Counted from the stretch's first letter, positions 51,321-61,831 are shown. The stretch: DNA of 64,000 nt from Denitrovibrio sp. (GCA_002869185.1 PKTN01000013.1:58972-122971), one strand, 5' to 3'. Notes: generated by a model from the letters alone, not told the origin. Program-made: numbers and translations.

Positions 51321-52472
51321 TTAGGCGTAGACACCATCTGCCTCATCCGTTTCTTGTTCATTGTTTAAGTCTGCTAAAACACCCATATTGATGTTTCCAC
51401 CCTTTCTGCTTCCTTTTCCTTCTCTTCCTTCCCAGCCAGCAAATTCATGGTGTTCAGATTCACTAAATAAAAATTCTAGATTCTCTACTGTCACACCTTT
51501 ATCTGCTAGTTGTTGACGAAGTCCTTCAGCGTTGTTCGCAAACAGGTTTCTAGCGGTTTCAGACTCGAACATAACTTTTCCTGATATCTTTCCAGCCTGC
51601 TCGGTTAATTCAATATTTACTCTACCGAGCTCCTGTGGATGAAGCTGAATATTCAGCTTTGTCGCTTTTTGATTCTTCGCAAGTTCCACAAGCTCTGCGA
51701 ATTTCATAATGTCCCTAGGGGACTCTATTCTTATTTCTGCTTTTATCACTTTCTCTGACTCATCAGATTTAAGTGTAAAATTATTTTCAATATTATTTGT
51801 ATTAGGTTTTTCAGCCTTTGCCTCTGTAGCAAGCTCAAGAAGCTTATCTTTAATATCCGCAGGAATATATTCAGAATTCTTTTGAACCATAGACAAGAAA
51901 GCTTCTTTTTTAGGTTCGTTCTGCTTGCTTGTATCTTCCTGTGTTGTTTTCCCATCAGTTTTAACAACAGTTAGCTGAGGTGTGTTTTTTTGCTGTGTTT
52001 GAAGAGCGACAATCTTATCTAGTGACTGCTCCAAAATAATATTTTCTTTTGGTGTCCTGTCACCCTCTGATCCTAAAATGCTCTTAGCAATATCTGTCAT
52101 TGCTGTCTCTATATCTCCAACTGCTTCTCCAGCTTCCTGCATCATTTCCACGATTCTGTCTAAAAGCTTCTTCACATCTTCTGGTGATTCAGCCTCTGCC
52201 AATAAACGTTTAAGCTCTGCTTTCTCTTCCTTTGGAATATCAAGATTCTCTATAACTTCCTCAGGCGTCTCCGGTTCTTCCGCTTTAACGCTTTTACTCT
52301 TGGTTTCTGCAGTGTCTGTTTCAGCTGGTTTTTCAGAACGGTCCAGATATTTTTTAAATACATTTTCGAACTCACCTTGACCAGTGCTGGCAGCCTCTTT
52401 GGGCAGCTCTATATTTGGTTGCGCACTGAAAAGGTTAAGTATGGACATATTCTCCATTAGACACCTCCGCAA
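51321..52472 (-). CDS. fliK: Flagellar hook-length control protein FliK (start may be internal)
   Basis: C-terminal LNIQLHPQELGRVNIELTEQAGKISGKVMFESETARNLFANNAEGLRQQL. Confidence 0.9.
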   Translation of the reverse strand: MRRCLMENMSILNLFSAQPNIELPKEAASTGQGEFENVFKKYLDRSEKPAETDTAETKSKSVKAEEPETPEEVIENLDIPKEEKAELKRLLAEAESPEDVKKLLDRIVEMMQEAGEAVGDIETAMTDIAKSILGSEGDRTPKENIILEQSLDKIVALQTQQKNTPQLTVVKTDGKTTQEDTSKQNEPKKEAFLSMVQKNSEYIPADIKDKLLELATEAKAEKPNTNNIENNFTLKSDESEKVIKAEIRIESPRDIMKFAELVELAKNQKATKLNIQLHPQELGRVNIELTEQAGKISGKVMFESETARNLFANNAEGLRQQLADKGVTVENLEFLFSESEHHEFAGWEGREGKGSRKGGNINMGVLADLNNEQETDEADGVYA

Positions 52473-52528
52473 ATTCCTAATAGGAAGAATGGTGCCAGTT
52501 TAAGAAAACATGATATTTAAAGAAAAAA

Positions 52529-53692
52529 CTAAAGTTTTATGGATTTAGAACGATACAAAATGGTAGAATTTTCCGTACCTATTTTTTCCATGAAGGAATA
52601 TATTTCCCCAGCAGCAGCTTCTGCAGCGTCCACATCAGGAAAATACTCGCCAACCTTGACTAAATCAGCTTTAACAGTATCGATATTTGATAAAATCTTC
52701 TCTGTGAACTTCACAAGATTAAAAGGTGTCGCGTCACTCTGAACTAGTTCAGGTATAACAGCCTTGTTCATTATTATATTTGGCATTCCGATATATTTCA
52801 GGCGATAAAAGATTTTGCCTAAAAAGTATGTGAGAAAGCCTGTTTTATAAAGAAGGATAAGTGGAGTACCTACTATTGCAGACTCTAGAGTCGCCGTACC
52901 AGAGCATACCCATAAGATATCAGAATATTTCATAATATCGTGGGTAAGGTTAGTCGCAAACCTAATCTTAGTCCCTTTTATCTTATCCTTTATGTACTCT
53001 TCATCTACTCCATCTGCTGCACCAACAACAAACTCAAATTCTGGAAGTGCTATCGCAGCATTTATCATCACAGGCAGGAGGGATTCTATCTCTCTCTTTC
53101 TGCTACCTGGGAGCATACCTATTATTTTTGAAGACTTATCAAAGTTCCCCTTTTCGAGAAAATCTTCTTTGCTCTCGCATTTAAATTTAATCTGCGTTTT
53201 TAAGGGATTACCAACATATTTTGCGTTAACCCCCTCTTTCAGTAATATATCTTCCTCGAAAGGATAAATACAGATAACAAGATCGCAATAGTCACGAAGT
53301 TTATAGACACGTTTATAATTCCAAGCCCAAAAAGTAGGTGATATAAAAAAGATCACAGGAATACCTAGCTTCTTCACCTCTTTCGCAAAACGAAGATTAA
53401 AGCCGGGATAATCTACCAAGACAACAGCATCGGGTCTGTTTTCGTTAAGTTCTTCGAGCAGTCTATCACGCACCTTAAACAGAAAACGAAGCTTTCTGAT
53501 AGCCTCATCAACACCTATTACACTAAGATCGTTAACATCATAAAGTTGCTTCTGCCCAAGGCGTAAAAGATCTGGACCACCTGTCCCCGTAAGAGTTAGA
53601 TTATATTTTTCAGAAAGAGCAGACACAAGCTCACCCGCATGGGAATCGCCTGATTTCTCTGCCGCCATTATAAACAATTTAAGTTCTTTCAA
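52529..53692 (-). CDS. lpxB: Lipid-A-disaccharide synthase
   Basis: MAAEKSGDSHAGELVSAL; GTGGPDL; GMLPGSRKREIESLLPV. Confidence 0.95.
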   Translation of the reverse strand: MKELKLFIMAAEKSGDSHAGELVSALSEKYNLTLTGTGGPDLLRLGQKQLYDVNDLSVIGVDEAIRKLRFLFKVRDRLLEELNENRPDAVVLVDYPGFNLRFAKEVKKLGIPVIFFISPTFWAWNYKRVYKLRDYCDLVICIYPFEEDILLKEGVNAKYVGNPLKTQIKFKCESKEDFLEKGNFDKSSKIIGMLPGSRKREIESLLPVMINAAIALPEFEFVVGAADGVDEEYIKDKIKGTKIRFATNLTHDIMKYSDILWVCSGTATLESAIVGTPLILLYKTGFLTYFLGKIFYRLKYIGMPNIIMNKAVIPELVQSDATPFNLVKFTEKILSNIDTVKADLVKVGEYFPDVDAAEAAAGEIYSFMEKIGTENSTILYRSKSIKL

Positions 53693-53694
53693 GA

Positions 53695-54714
53695 CTAGCC
53701 TCTATAGAATACGACAAAGAATTTATCACCAGAATAGTATTTACGATATTTCAGGTCACCATTATAAAGGAATATAAGCCATAGCATGCCATCCTTCTCT
53801 CTAGCTTCAACCTTGTAAACATTGCCATCAATATATTGCTGAAATACCTGACTGAAAAGCCTAGTATCTTTGAATCCGAATGCTGTCATGCCTTCAATCT
53901 GCATAACTTTCATCTCTGGTCTACCAGGTAACATAAAAAGAAAAGACTCTGTCTTTGCATTCTTCTCTCTGGTAAAGCCAGATAGACCGACATAGCCAGT
54001 GCAAGATTTCCCAAGTATCAGATCAAACTCGTCAGGACAAACCTGAACCTTATTCTTAAAAATTAGTCTTGTTTTTCCATCCAGCTTGTTTGTCGCAAGT
54101 ATCCCTTTATGCTTAATTATACCCGAAAGTATATCAACTCCAAAGATATCTAGATAATGTCTCCCCCCTGCTTCGCCAGTAGCATATAGAGGTGGAGCAT
54201 CAAAGCTGATAATAGACTGCATCTTTTGATGGTCTATGCCTTTAAATTTTCTCGCTGGATGCACTGGGTCAGACCAAGCTCCAAAGGTCTTCATTGCAAG
54301 CATCTCCATATCAGGTTCTAAAGCTGTTAATACAATATGGAGTCCAAGTTCATTCTTGAATGTTTCAAGTTTTTGTCTATTAGCAAGATTAAATACAAGC
54401 TTAAAACCACTTGGATAATCTGTTCTCTTAACTGAAAGTATCGGACGGATCATATTTACGTCACCAAGCTTTCGTTTTATGTCCTTGACCACTATAGTAT
54501 AGTAGTGACCATCATCACTTAAGACAGATGTATAATCCCAAGAGGCTTCAGGAATAAGAATATCAATATTTAAATTACCGTCACCACGATATATACTCGT
54601 ACTAACATATGCATCTTTGATAGGCTCGACCTTTACAGGCACCTCTATCTGTGCACAGGCATATATACCAGCTATAACTACAAGAACCCACAGTAACCTG
54701 ATCATATTTTTCAT
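53695..54714 (-). CDS. Hypothetical exported protein, possible AMIN-like beta domain
   Basis: Signal peptide/lipobox-like N-terminus, beta-rich; downstream of and overlapping pilM-like gene. Confidence 0.5.
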   Translation of the reverse strand: MKNMIRLLWVLVVIAGIYACAQIEVPVKVEPIKDAYVSTSIYRGDGNLNIDILIPEASWDYTSVLSDDGHYYTIVVKDIKRKLGDVNMIRPILSVKRTDYPSGFKLVFNLANRQKLETFKNELGLHIVLTALEPDMEMLAMKTFGAWSDPVHPARKFKGIDHQKMQSIISFDAPPLYATGEAGGRHYLDIFGVDILSGIIKHKGILATNKLDGKTRLIFKNKVQVCPDEFDLILGKSCTGYVGLSGFTREKNAKTESFLFMLPGRPEMKVMQIEGMTAFGFKDTRLFSQVFQQYIDGNVYKVEAREKDGMLWLIFLYNGDLKYRKYYSGDKFFVVFYRG

Positions 54715-55733
54715 GATTTCCTCATGGCTAGTCCAGCCGCGACAGCAAATGTTCCTGCTCCACTCGCGTCCACAATAGGTCTAAGGTTCGCAGGTATCTC
54801 AATATATTTAAAAGGGTCTATATGGGAGACTGAAACTCCCATTGATGTTTCAATATTACTAAGTACTTCAGACACATATGAGACTGCGCCACATGCGTAA
54901 AAATCGATAGGTTCCTTCCCTTTTTCTTGCATATAAACTTCTATGGCCGTTTCGATCTCAGATCCGATACTACTGCCATATGCCATAGCTGCTGCTTGTG
55001 CATCAGCATCACTATCCATAGCTTCGGTATCTCTAAGTATATCCTCGGCCTTTTCTGGGTCGATCTCCATATCTTTTGCAAGATCTTCCGCCATGAATTT
55101 TCCACCTTTGAATATAGTGGTAATAGAATCAACATGACCATTCTCATAAAAGATAATTCTTACTGCATCATGCCCTATATCGATTATAGCGTTAACATGC
55201 CCTTGAGCACCCTTAAACTGAGTAATGAGATTGACTAAAGCCAATGCTTCAATATCAACAACAATAGGTTCTAAGCCACTCTGAGAAGCTGCCGTAAGTA
55301 GATCTGCGATTTTATCTTTAGATGCAGCAGCAAGAACAGTCTCTGCTATTTGCCTCTCCATATCGAAGCTGATCAACTGAGCGTCAAATGATGCTCTCTC
55401 AGCACTGATCCCCATGTATTGTTCTGCACTCCAGAGGAATGTCTCCTGAAAATTACCTTTACCATTCCAAGGTAACTTCAGCTTTTTCACTATGACATCA
55501 GCACCATGTATAGCAAGTGCTGCATCTTTCTGAATACCTTTAGCGTGGGCGATAGTATCACTGATAACTTTGCTCACAGCACCATGATCTATAACAGAAC
55601 CGTCCACAACGGTACTAGCAGGGGTTCTAGCCAAAAAGATATTCTTAACGGCAAAACCACTTTTCGTCTCTTTTAGTTCAACAATCTTGATATTAGATGC
55701 GCCAATGTCGACACCTAAAAGGTTGTTACTCAT
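54711..55733 (-). CDS. PilM-like (actin-fold) protein
   Basis: LLGVDIGASNIKIVELKETKSGFAVKN; NAIIDIGHDAVRIIFYENGHVDSI. Confidence 0.85.
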   Translation of the reverse strand: MSNNLLGVDIGASNIKIVELKETKSGFAVKNIFLARTPASTVVDGSVIDHGAVSKVISDTIAHAKGIQKDAALAIHGADVIVKKLKLPWNGKGNFQETFLWSAEQYMGISAERASFDAQLISFDMERQIAETVLAAASKDKIADLLTAASQSGLEPIVVDIEALALVNLITQFKGAQGHVNAIIDIGHDAVRIIFYENGHVDSITTIFKGGKFMAEDLAKDMEIDPEKAEDILRDTEAMDSDADAQAAAMAYGSSIGSEIETAIEVYMQEKGKEPIDFYACGAVSYVSEVLSNIETSMGVSVSHIDPFKYIEIPANLRPIVDASGAGTFAVAAGLAMRKS

Positions 55734-56065
55734 TATATATGCTCTCCAGCTGAGTCGATCTTAGTATAAAAACAACTACGCTCACCAGTGTGACAAGCTA
55801 CACCAGTTTGGTCGATTAGATACAGGATTGTATCTCCGTCACAATCAAGATAAATATCAACTATCTTCTGCAAGTGGCCTGACGTTTCTCCCTTCTTCCA
55901 TAGCTGATCGCGACTTCTAGAATAGTAATGAGCATACCCCGTTTCAAAGGTTAGCTTAAGTGCATCTTTATTAACATACGCAAGCATAAGAACTTCTTTG
56001 CTCTCTGCGTCCTGTGCTATAGCAGGTAGTAACCCGCCCTGTTTTGCCCAATCTATCTTTATCAT
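55733..56065 (-). CDS. hisI: Phosphoribosyl-AMP cyclohydrolase
   Basis: [69 protein letters not shown]. Confidence 0.96.
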   Translation of the reverse strand: MIKIDWAKQGGLLPAIAQDAESKEVLMLAYVNKDALKLTFETGYAHYYSRSRDQLWKKGETSGHLQKIVDIYLDCDGDTILYLIDQTGVACHTGERSCFYTKIDSAGEHI

Positions 56066-56067
56066 CT

Positions 56068-56343
56068 CTATTCACTTCCGAGTTTATTATATAATTCTTG
56101 CATTAAAATTTTCTCATCTGCTTCACTTATCTTTAGCCCTCGAACCTTCATCCCGTAAACAACCCTATCCCATTCCGCCTTAGACTTCTTGTTCAGATAG
56201 ACGATGTCAGGTTTGTGGCACTTACCACACTTGTCTTCGACAATATTTATACGGTCAACACCATCACTGCAACCTGCTATAAAGAGACTAGCAGATGCGA
56301 GGAAGAAGCTCACCACTAGGCATTTCAATATGCCTTTTTCCAC
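56068..56343 (-). CDS. Small monoheme c-type cytochrome lipoprotein (start moved to GTG 56343)
   Basis: Lipobox FIAGC, heme motif CGKCH. Confidence 0.75.
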   Translation of the reverse strand: MEKGILKCLVVSFFLASASLFIAGCSDGVDRINIVEDKCGKCHKPDIVYLNKKSKAEWDRVVYGMKVRGLKISEADEKILMQELYNKLGSE

Positions 56344-57280
56344 CGATAAGAGTTTCAAGGACAACACCTTTACCCTCCACATGCCCAACGATCTTGGCTC
56401 TTTCGCCATTTTTAGAGGCTCTAATCTTAGCAAGTGCACCAGCACTATCAGCCTCACTTACAATTATAACAGCTAAGCCCTCGTTAGCAACCGCCAAAGG
56501 ATCGAATCCAAGCATATCGCATAGATAGCCAACATTCTCATCCATTGGTATATCAGCCTCTTTAATAAAAAAGCCTCTACCTGAGTCAGTATTGATCTCG
56601 TTCAAAACCGCCGCAACACCACCTCTTGTGGCATCTCTGGCAAATTTAACATCAAACCCTCTCACAGATTCGAAAAGGTCAACAAGGCATGCACAATCAG
56701 ATTCAACCTGACCATCAAACACAAGCTCACCCCTAGCGAGCATAACGCTCATTCCATGTCTTGCGATATCTGAAGTAAGGATAACAACATCCCCATCTTT
56801 TATATTATCATATTCTGTATAGTTATTTATAGATTCACCAATACCTGACGTATTAATTATAAGTCCGTCAACTCCGTCCTTCTCCACAACCTTTGTGTCG
56901 CCACAGACGATTTGAACACCAGCCTTCTCACACTCATATGCCATGCTATCTATCACACGTTCAAGATCATTCACAGGGTATCCCTCTGGCATTATCAGAC
57001 CAAAGGATAAAAAAAGTGGTTTAGCACCTGAGACAAGCAGGTCGTTTATGGTCCAGCAGACTGCAATCTTACCTATGTTACCACCAGGAAAAAACTCAGG
57101 GCGGACAACATAGCTGTCAGTAGTGAAAGCTGTCTTTAATCCAGTTGGGACTATAGCAGCATCTGAAGCCCTCTCCAGATAGCTATTACCCAATCTCGAA
57201 AAGATTATCTCAGAAATAAAAGAGCGAGAGGACGAGCCACCGCTACCTACTGACATTGTTACTCTATTCATTAATACCAC
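56288..57280 (-). CDS. hypE: Hydrogenase maturation protein HypE
   Basis: GVQIVCGDTKVVEKDGVDGLIINTSGIG; RDATRGGVAAVLNEI; C-terminal LPRIC. Confidence 0.94.
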   Translation of the reverse strand: MVLMNRVTMSVGSGGSSSRSFISEIIFSRLGNSYLERASDAAIVPTGLKTAFTTDSYVVRPEFFPGGNIGKIAVCWTINDLLVSGAKPLFLSFGLIMPEGYPVNDLERVIDSMAYECEKAGVQIVCGDTKVVEKDGVDGLIINTSGIGESINNYTEYDNIKDGDVVILTSDIARHGMSVMLARGELVFDGQVESDCACLVDLFESVRGFDVKFARDATRGGVAAVLNEINTDSGRGFFIKEADIPMDENVGYLCDMLGFDPLAVANEGLAVIIVSEADSAGALAKIRASKNGERAKIVGHVEGKGVVLETLIGGKRHIEMPSGELLPRIC

Positions 57281-57405
57281 TCATTTCACGTCATACTTAG
57301 TTAATATTATACCTATTTATGAAGATTTTAACAGATGAAATTATCCATCCCAAAATGCTTTGTAATGGTGCGTGAAGTGTGGTAAAAATCTATTAGTGAG
57401 GACAT

Positions 57406-58656
57406 ATGAGTTATATTGATTTTTTTGAGTTCAAAGAACATCCATTCAGGATAACACCTGACGTTGAGTTCTATTTTACATCCGAGACTCACTCAGGGTC
57501 TTTCGAATCACTGAAATATTTTGTCGGCTCAGACGAAGGCTTTTCTACACTTATAGGTGAGCCAGGAACTGGCAAGACCATCACTCTGCGCAAATTCATA
57601 AATGAACTCCCAAAAGATGTTGAATACGCTTACATCCTCTTCCCTTCACTCGAACCTGAAGATATGTTTCGTGCTGTTTTGGAAGATTTTGGTTACAAGA
57701 TCGAGCAAGGGGTCTCAAAGAACACTCTATTCTCTGGGTTCCGTGATTTTCTCACAGATAAGAAGAAGCAAGGTAAAAGGATACTCCTTATTATAGATGA
57801 AGCTCAAAACCTGCCAATCGAAACAATGGAAGAGCTGCGTATCCTATCTAACCTCGAGACTGAAAAAGAGAAGCTCATACAGTTTGTTTTAGCTGGTCAG
57901 CCTGAACTGGCAGATAAGCTAAACTCACAGAAGCTACGCCAACTTAAGCAGAGGATATCTCTCCAAACAGAGCTATCACTACTTAACCTGCAAGAGATCG
58001 AAAGATATGTTGTTTTCCGCCTATCCAAAGCAGGATTTAACGGGAAATACCCTAGTAATAAATTCTATAAGAAATTACAGAATATAACAAAAGGAAACCC
58101 TAGGCTTATCAATCTCACCATGGAGCGTGCCCTTATGGCGGCATACCTCAAGCAGAGTAGTTTTTTAGTCAATGAGGACATAGAGACAGCTGCTGAGAGC
58201 CTAAAATTAAACGAACAAACGACTGCTCCTACTGAGACTAATAGCAATAAGATCACTTACCTATTAGTCGCTATAATAATAGCCATGGCTGGTCTCTTAG
58301 TTTATCAGTTTATGCAAAAACAGCCTCCTGTCGAAACTAAACCTACTGTCATTAAACAAGAACCAGAACCAGTAAAAGATATTATAGTAAAGCCAAAACC
58401 AACCCCTAAACCTAAGCAGGCAGAAGAGCCTGTAATAAAAAAGAAATCTACTGTCAAAAAAGGATACGTCATAACTGACAACCTAAACCTGCGATCCAAG
58501 CCTACAACCAAAGAGAAAAATATTCTAATGAAACTAAACAAAGGAACATCTGTTATTGTAAAAGGAAATGTAGGAAAATGGATAATGGTAGAGACCTTAT
58601 CTGATACTCCAGTTATCGGCTGGGTATATAGTGACTTTATTCTTATTCCGGAGTAG
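57406..58656 (+). CDS. ExeA/GspA-like AAA ATPase with TM and C-terminal SH3b domain
   Basis: FFEFKEHPFRITPDVEFYF; GEPGTGKTITLRKFI; LLIIDEAQNL; C-terminal NLRSKPTTKEKNILMKLNKGTSVIVKGNVGKWIMVE. Confidence 0.88.
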   Translation: MSYIDFFEFKEHPFRITPDVEFYFTSETHSGSFESLKYFVGSDEGFSTLIGEPGTGKTITLRKFINELPKDVEYAYILFPSLEPEDMFRAVLEDFGYKIEQGVSKNTLFSGFRDFLTDKKKQGKRILLIIDEAQNLPIETMEELRILSNLETEKEKLIQFVLAGQPELADKLNSQKLRQLKQRISLQTELSLLNLQEIERYVVFRLSKAGFNGKYPSNKFYKKLQNITKGNPRLINLTMERALMAAYLKQSSFLVNEDIETAAESLKLNEQTTAPTETNSNKITYLLVAIIIAMAGLLVYQFMQKQPPVETKPTVIKQEPEPVKDIIVKPKPTPKPKQAEEPVIKKKSTVKKGYVITDNLNLRSKPTTKEKNILMKLNKGTSVIVKGNVGKWIMVETLSDTPVIGWVYSDFILIPE

Positions 58657-58658
58657 AT

Positions 58659-59780
58659 ATGTCAAAGTTACTCAGAGATGTTTTCAACATAGAAGCTATC
58701 AAGGGACTCACAGACAGACTCAAGTCCGCATATTCACCACTTAATTCTGATCTATTTTACAAAGATGCGACATCAGACTTATCTGAGCTGGACTATGGCG
58801 AGCGGATCGAGCTCATTACGGACGCCATACACAAACACTTACCAAAGGATTATGACACGGCCGTCACTATATTATTAAACTCACTTCCACCTGCAATAGA
58901 AGCTACTGGAGATTTCAAATTCCAAAGTAGAGATTTTATCAACCTTCCTCATTGCAGATACATCTCTAAATTCGGGTTAGATAATTTTGACTTATCTATA
59001 AACGCACTCAAAGAGATGACATCACGCTTCACCTCAGAATACGACATGAGATACATAATCGAAAAGTATCCACAAGAATCTATAGCGCTCATTAAGACAT
59101 GGGTAAACCATGAAAACCTACACATAAGAAGGCTCGCAAGTGAAGGGACAAGACCAAGGCTACCTATGGGTAAAAGGCTTCAAATCTTTGTAAAAGACCC
59201 GTCCCCTATCTTACCCATACTTGAGGCTCTCAAAAACGACGAATCTCTATATGTAAGGCGCTCTGTTGCAAATAGCCTAAACGATATTTCAAAAGATCAC
59301 CCTGATCTTGCCGCAGATATTGCAGAACAATGGCTAAAAGAAGATTTCGAACATGCAAAATGGGTCTGCAACCACGCCATGAGGTCACTCTTCAAAGCTG
59401 GACACGTAAAAGCACTAGCTATCTCAGGATATCCAGAACCGAAAGGTGTTGAAGTTTGGGGGATAGACATCAAAGATACTACCCTTCAAGTTGGCGATGA
59501 TCTTCAATTTTCATTTGTTGTCGATAATAACTCTGAAGAAGACATAAACCTCATGATAGACTTTGAGCTTATTCTCCTTAAGAACAACAAAAAATACTCA
59601 CCAAAAGTCTTTAAACTGAAAAAAACGATCCTTAAAAGTGGTAAAAAACTTAAACTTTTCGCAAAACATCCATTTAGAGAGCGTACAACTCGCAAATATT
59701 ACTCAGGCAAGCAATATGTCAGAGTCGTAATCAATGGCGAAAGACAGGCTCCCGTCCAATTCTACCTCCACCAAGGTTAG
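58659..59780 (+). CDS. DNA alkylation repair HEAT-repeat protein, AlkC-like, with C-terminal Ig-like domain
   Basis: HEAT-like repeats, RRLASEGTRPRLPMGKRL, LYVRRSVANSLNDISKDHPDL; beta-rich C-terminus. Confidence 0.85.
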   Translation: MSKLLRDVFNIEAIKGLTDRLKSAYSPLNSDLFYKDATSDLSELDYGERIELITDAIHKHLPKDYDTAVTILLNSLPPAIEATGDFKFQSRDFINLPHCRYISKFGLDNFDLSINALKEMTSRFTSEYDMRYIIEKYPQESIALIKTWVNHENLHIRRLASEGTRPRLPMGKRLQIFVKDPSPILPILEALKNDESLYVRRSVANSLNDISKDHPDLAADIAEQWLKEDFEHAKWVCNHAMRSLFKAGHVKALAISGYPEPKGVEVWGIDIKDTTLQVGDDLQFSFVVDNNSEEDINLMIDFELILLKNNKKYSPKVFKLKKTILKSGKKLKLFAKHPFRERTTRKYYSGKQYVRVVINGERQAPVQFYLHQG

Positions 59781-59943
59781 CAGTTTGAGGCTTGTTATAA
59801 GTTAATCATTTGTGCTACCACGCTTTCACGGCTCATGTTATGAGCTTGTAAAAAAACTAACAGTTATAAATCCTACCCCATTAAAAACTTTCATTTTCAC
59901 TAACGATATGTTAACTTAAGACTATTCAATAATGGAGGTAGTA

Positions 59944-61695
59944 ATGAAATTCTTATTACGATTTGTTTTAGTGTCTATGTTTTTATCATTAATTGCATGT
60001 GGAGGAGCTGGTTCAGGTACCACTACACCAGATGCTACTGTTCCAGAGGACTCAACCATCCTTTCAAAAGTAAGTGGAGTGGCCGCTGCTGGTGCACCAG
60101 TTATCGGATTTGTATACCTTACTGACGCAAATGGAGACTCGCCAACAATAAATCCTGTAACAACAGAAGATGATGGTTCTTTTGAGGTTGATGTAACAGG
60201 ACTTGAAGCACCATTCATTCTGAGAGTGGTGGGTAGTGTTGGAGACACACGTTACGATCTACTCAGCATCAACTACGACAGTGAGATCGCAAACCTTAAT
60301 CCACTCACTAATATCATCGTTCAAAGTGTTTTAGGTGGAGTAGATGCTGATACTCTCATGAGTAATTCCAGTGGTGCTCTAAACGGAGTCACAAAAGAGC
60401 AGGTTGGACTTGTGCTTGATGAAATTATTACTCTCTTCTCACCTTTAGCTGGTGAAGAAGTTGACCCAATATACGCTGAATTTACTGCAGACCACTCAGG
60501 TCTCGATGGTATTTTTGATGTTATTAATATAAATGTAGACGCAAATGCAGGCACAGTCACAGTGAGTAATAAACTTGATGACACTACTCTAATCTCTAGT
60601 GATCTAGATGATTTAGAAAATGCTCCAGCGGTTTCTGATAGCCAAGTGACTGAACTACAAACTCAACGCTCAGTTATTAATGACATAAAATCTATGCTGA
60701 CAGATTTTACCTCTGTCATAAACTCATCGACCTCTACAGCAACAGACTTTGATCCTTATGTTGCCACAAGCTTTGGAACATTCTTTGGGAAAAATCGTAC
60801 AGAATTCATCGATTCTTTACTCGTTCTTGACGAGAGGATCCTTGATGACAAAAGGATTTCTAGTATAACTCACCTCTCAATAATATCAAAAAACAATGAT
60901 ACCTATAAAATATCTTATACCCTTCTCTATAATGATAGATCAAAAACTAAAAAAACAAGATGGGTAACACAAGAGGGTGACAACTGGAAATTTACTGGAA
61001 ATGGTAAACTTGCAGATATAGGTATACTACGCTACCAAACATTCAGACTCGATACACCAACTGAGGCTATCACAGAGTCTGGATTATTTTTGTATCAAAT
61101 ATTCCAACACTCAACAATGGCTAAAGCTAAAGTCTTCGGAAGTGGTTTACCAACAGACGGTCTACTCCTTATTGATATCAATAACTCAGATGGTATGGTA
61201 ATACATTCTGATAGTCGAAATGCTAATATCTCCAGTTCTGTCTTTTACAAATTGTCTGACGATATCATCGATAGTTTAGAATATAATGAAGTCTATACAA
61301 TAAAATTCTTTAATGCTAACAATGAGCTTATTGAGACACAGACAAGGAAGCTTGCTGCTCCACCATTAAAACCATCAGAAATAAATGATAATAGTTTCCC
61401 ATCAATAGTGAGCACATCATATGCTGTGGCAGATACACACATAGACGGTCTTGTCACTATAAATTACAAAATGCCTACTGCTGTTATCCCTATGTGGGGC
61501 TGGTGTAAAGCAACATTCAGATACCAAGATAATACTAAAGCAGCTGTTATCAAACTCATTTACCCTAAACTATCTGACAGATCAGTTAGCTATACACTCA
61601 ACGACTATGCTGACTTACTTGCTTCCTACCAACTCGTGGGTGTTAAAGACCAGTATGGTCGAGCATATGTTTCGATGAAACATTTTACCGAATAA
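59944..61695 (+). CDS. Hypothetical lipoprotein with Ig/carboxypeptidase regulatory-like N-domain
   Basis: Lipobox LIACGG; 'VSGVAAAGAPVIGFVYLTDANG'; start set at ATG 59944. Confidence 0.7.
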   Translation: MKFLLRFVLVSMFLSLIACGGAGSGTTTPDATVPEDSTILSKVSGVAAAGAPVIGFVYLTDANGDSPTINPVTTEDDGSFEVDVTGLEAPFILRVVGSVGDTRYDLLSINYDSEIANLNPLTNIIVQSVLGGVDADTLMSNSSGALNGVTKEQVGLVLDEIITLFSPLAGEEVDPIYAEFTADHSGLDGIFDVININVDANAGTVTVSNKLDDTTLISSDLDDLENAPAVSDSQVTELQTQRSVINDIKSMLTDFTSVINSSTSTATDFDPYVATSFGTFFGKNRTEFIDSLLVLDERILDDKRISSITHLSIISKNNDTYKISYTLLYNDRSKTKKTRWVTQEGDNWKFTGNGKLADIGILRYQTFRLDTPTEAITESGLFLYQIFQHSTMAKAKVFGSGLPTDGLLLIDINNSDGMVIHSDSRNANISSSVFYKLSDDIIDSLEYNEVYTIKFFNANNELIETQTRKLAAPPLKPSEINDNSFPSIVSTSYAVADTHIDGLVTINYKMPTAVIPMWGWCKATFRYQDNTKAAVIKLIYPKLSDRSVSYTLNDYADLLASYQLVGVKDQYGRAYVSMKHFTE

Positions 61696-61708
61696 AACTC
61701 TAATCGTT

Positions 61709-61742
61709 AAAGGGCTTTAATACTAACATTAAAGCCCTTTTA
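61709..61742 (+). terminator. Rho-independent terminator
   Basis: AAAGGGCTTTAAT-actaac-ATTAAAGCCCTTT then TT. Confidence 0.85.
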
Positions 61743-61831
61743 TAATTCTCGAAAACACTTTTTAAAAAAACTTGAAAATAGACATGCAAAATACTATATA
61801 TATTACTTGAAATTAGTTCGAGGAGATACAG

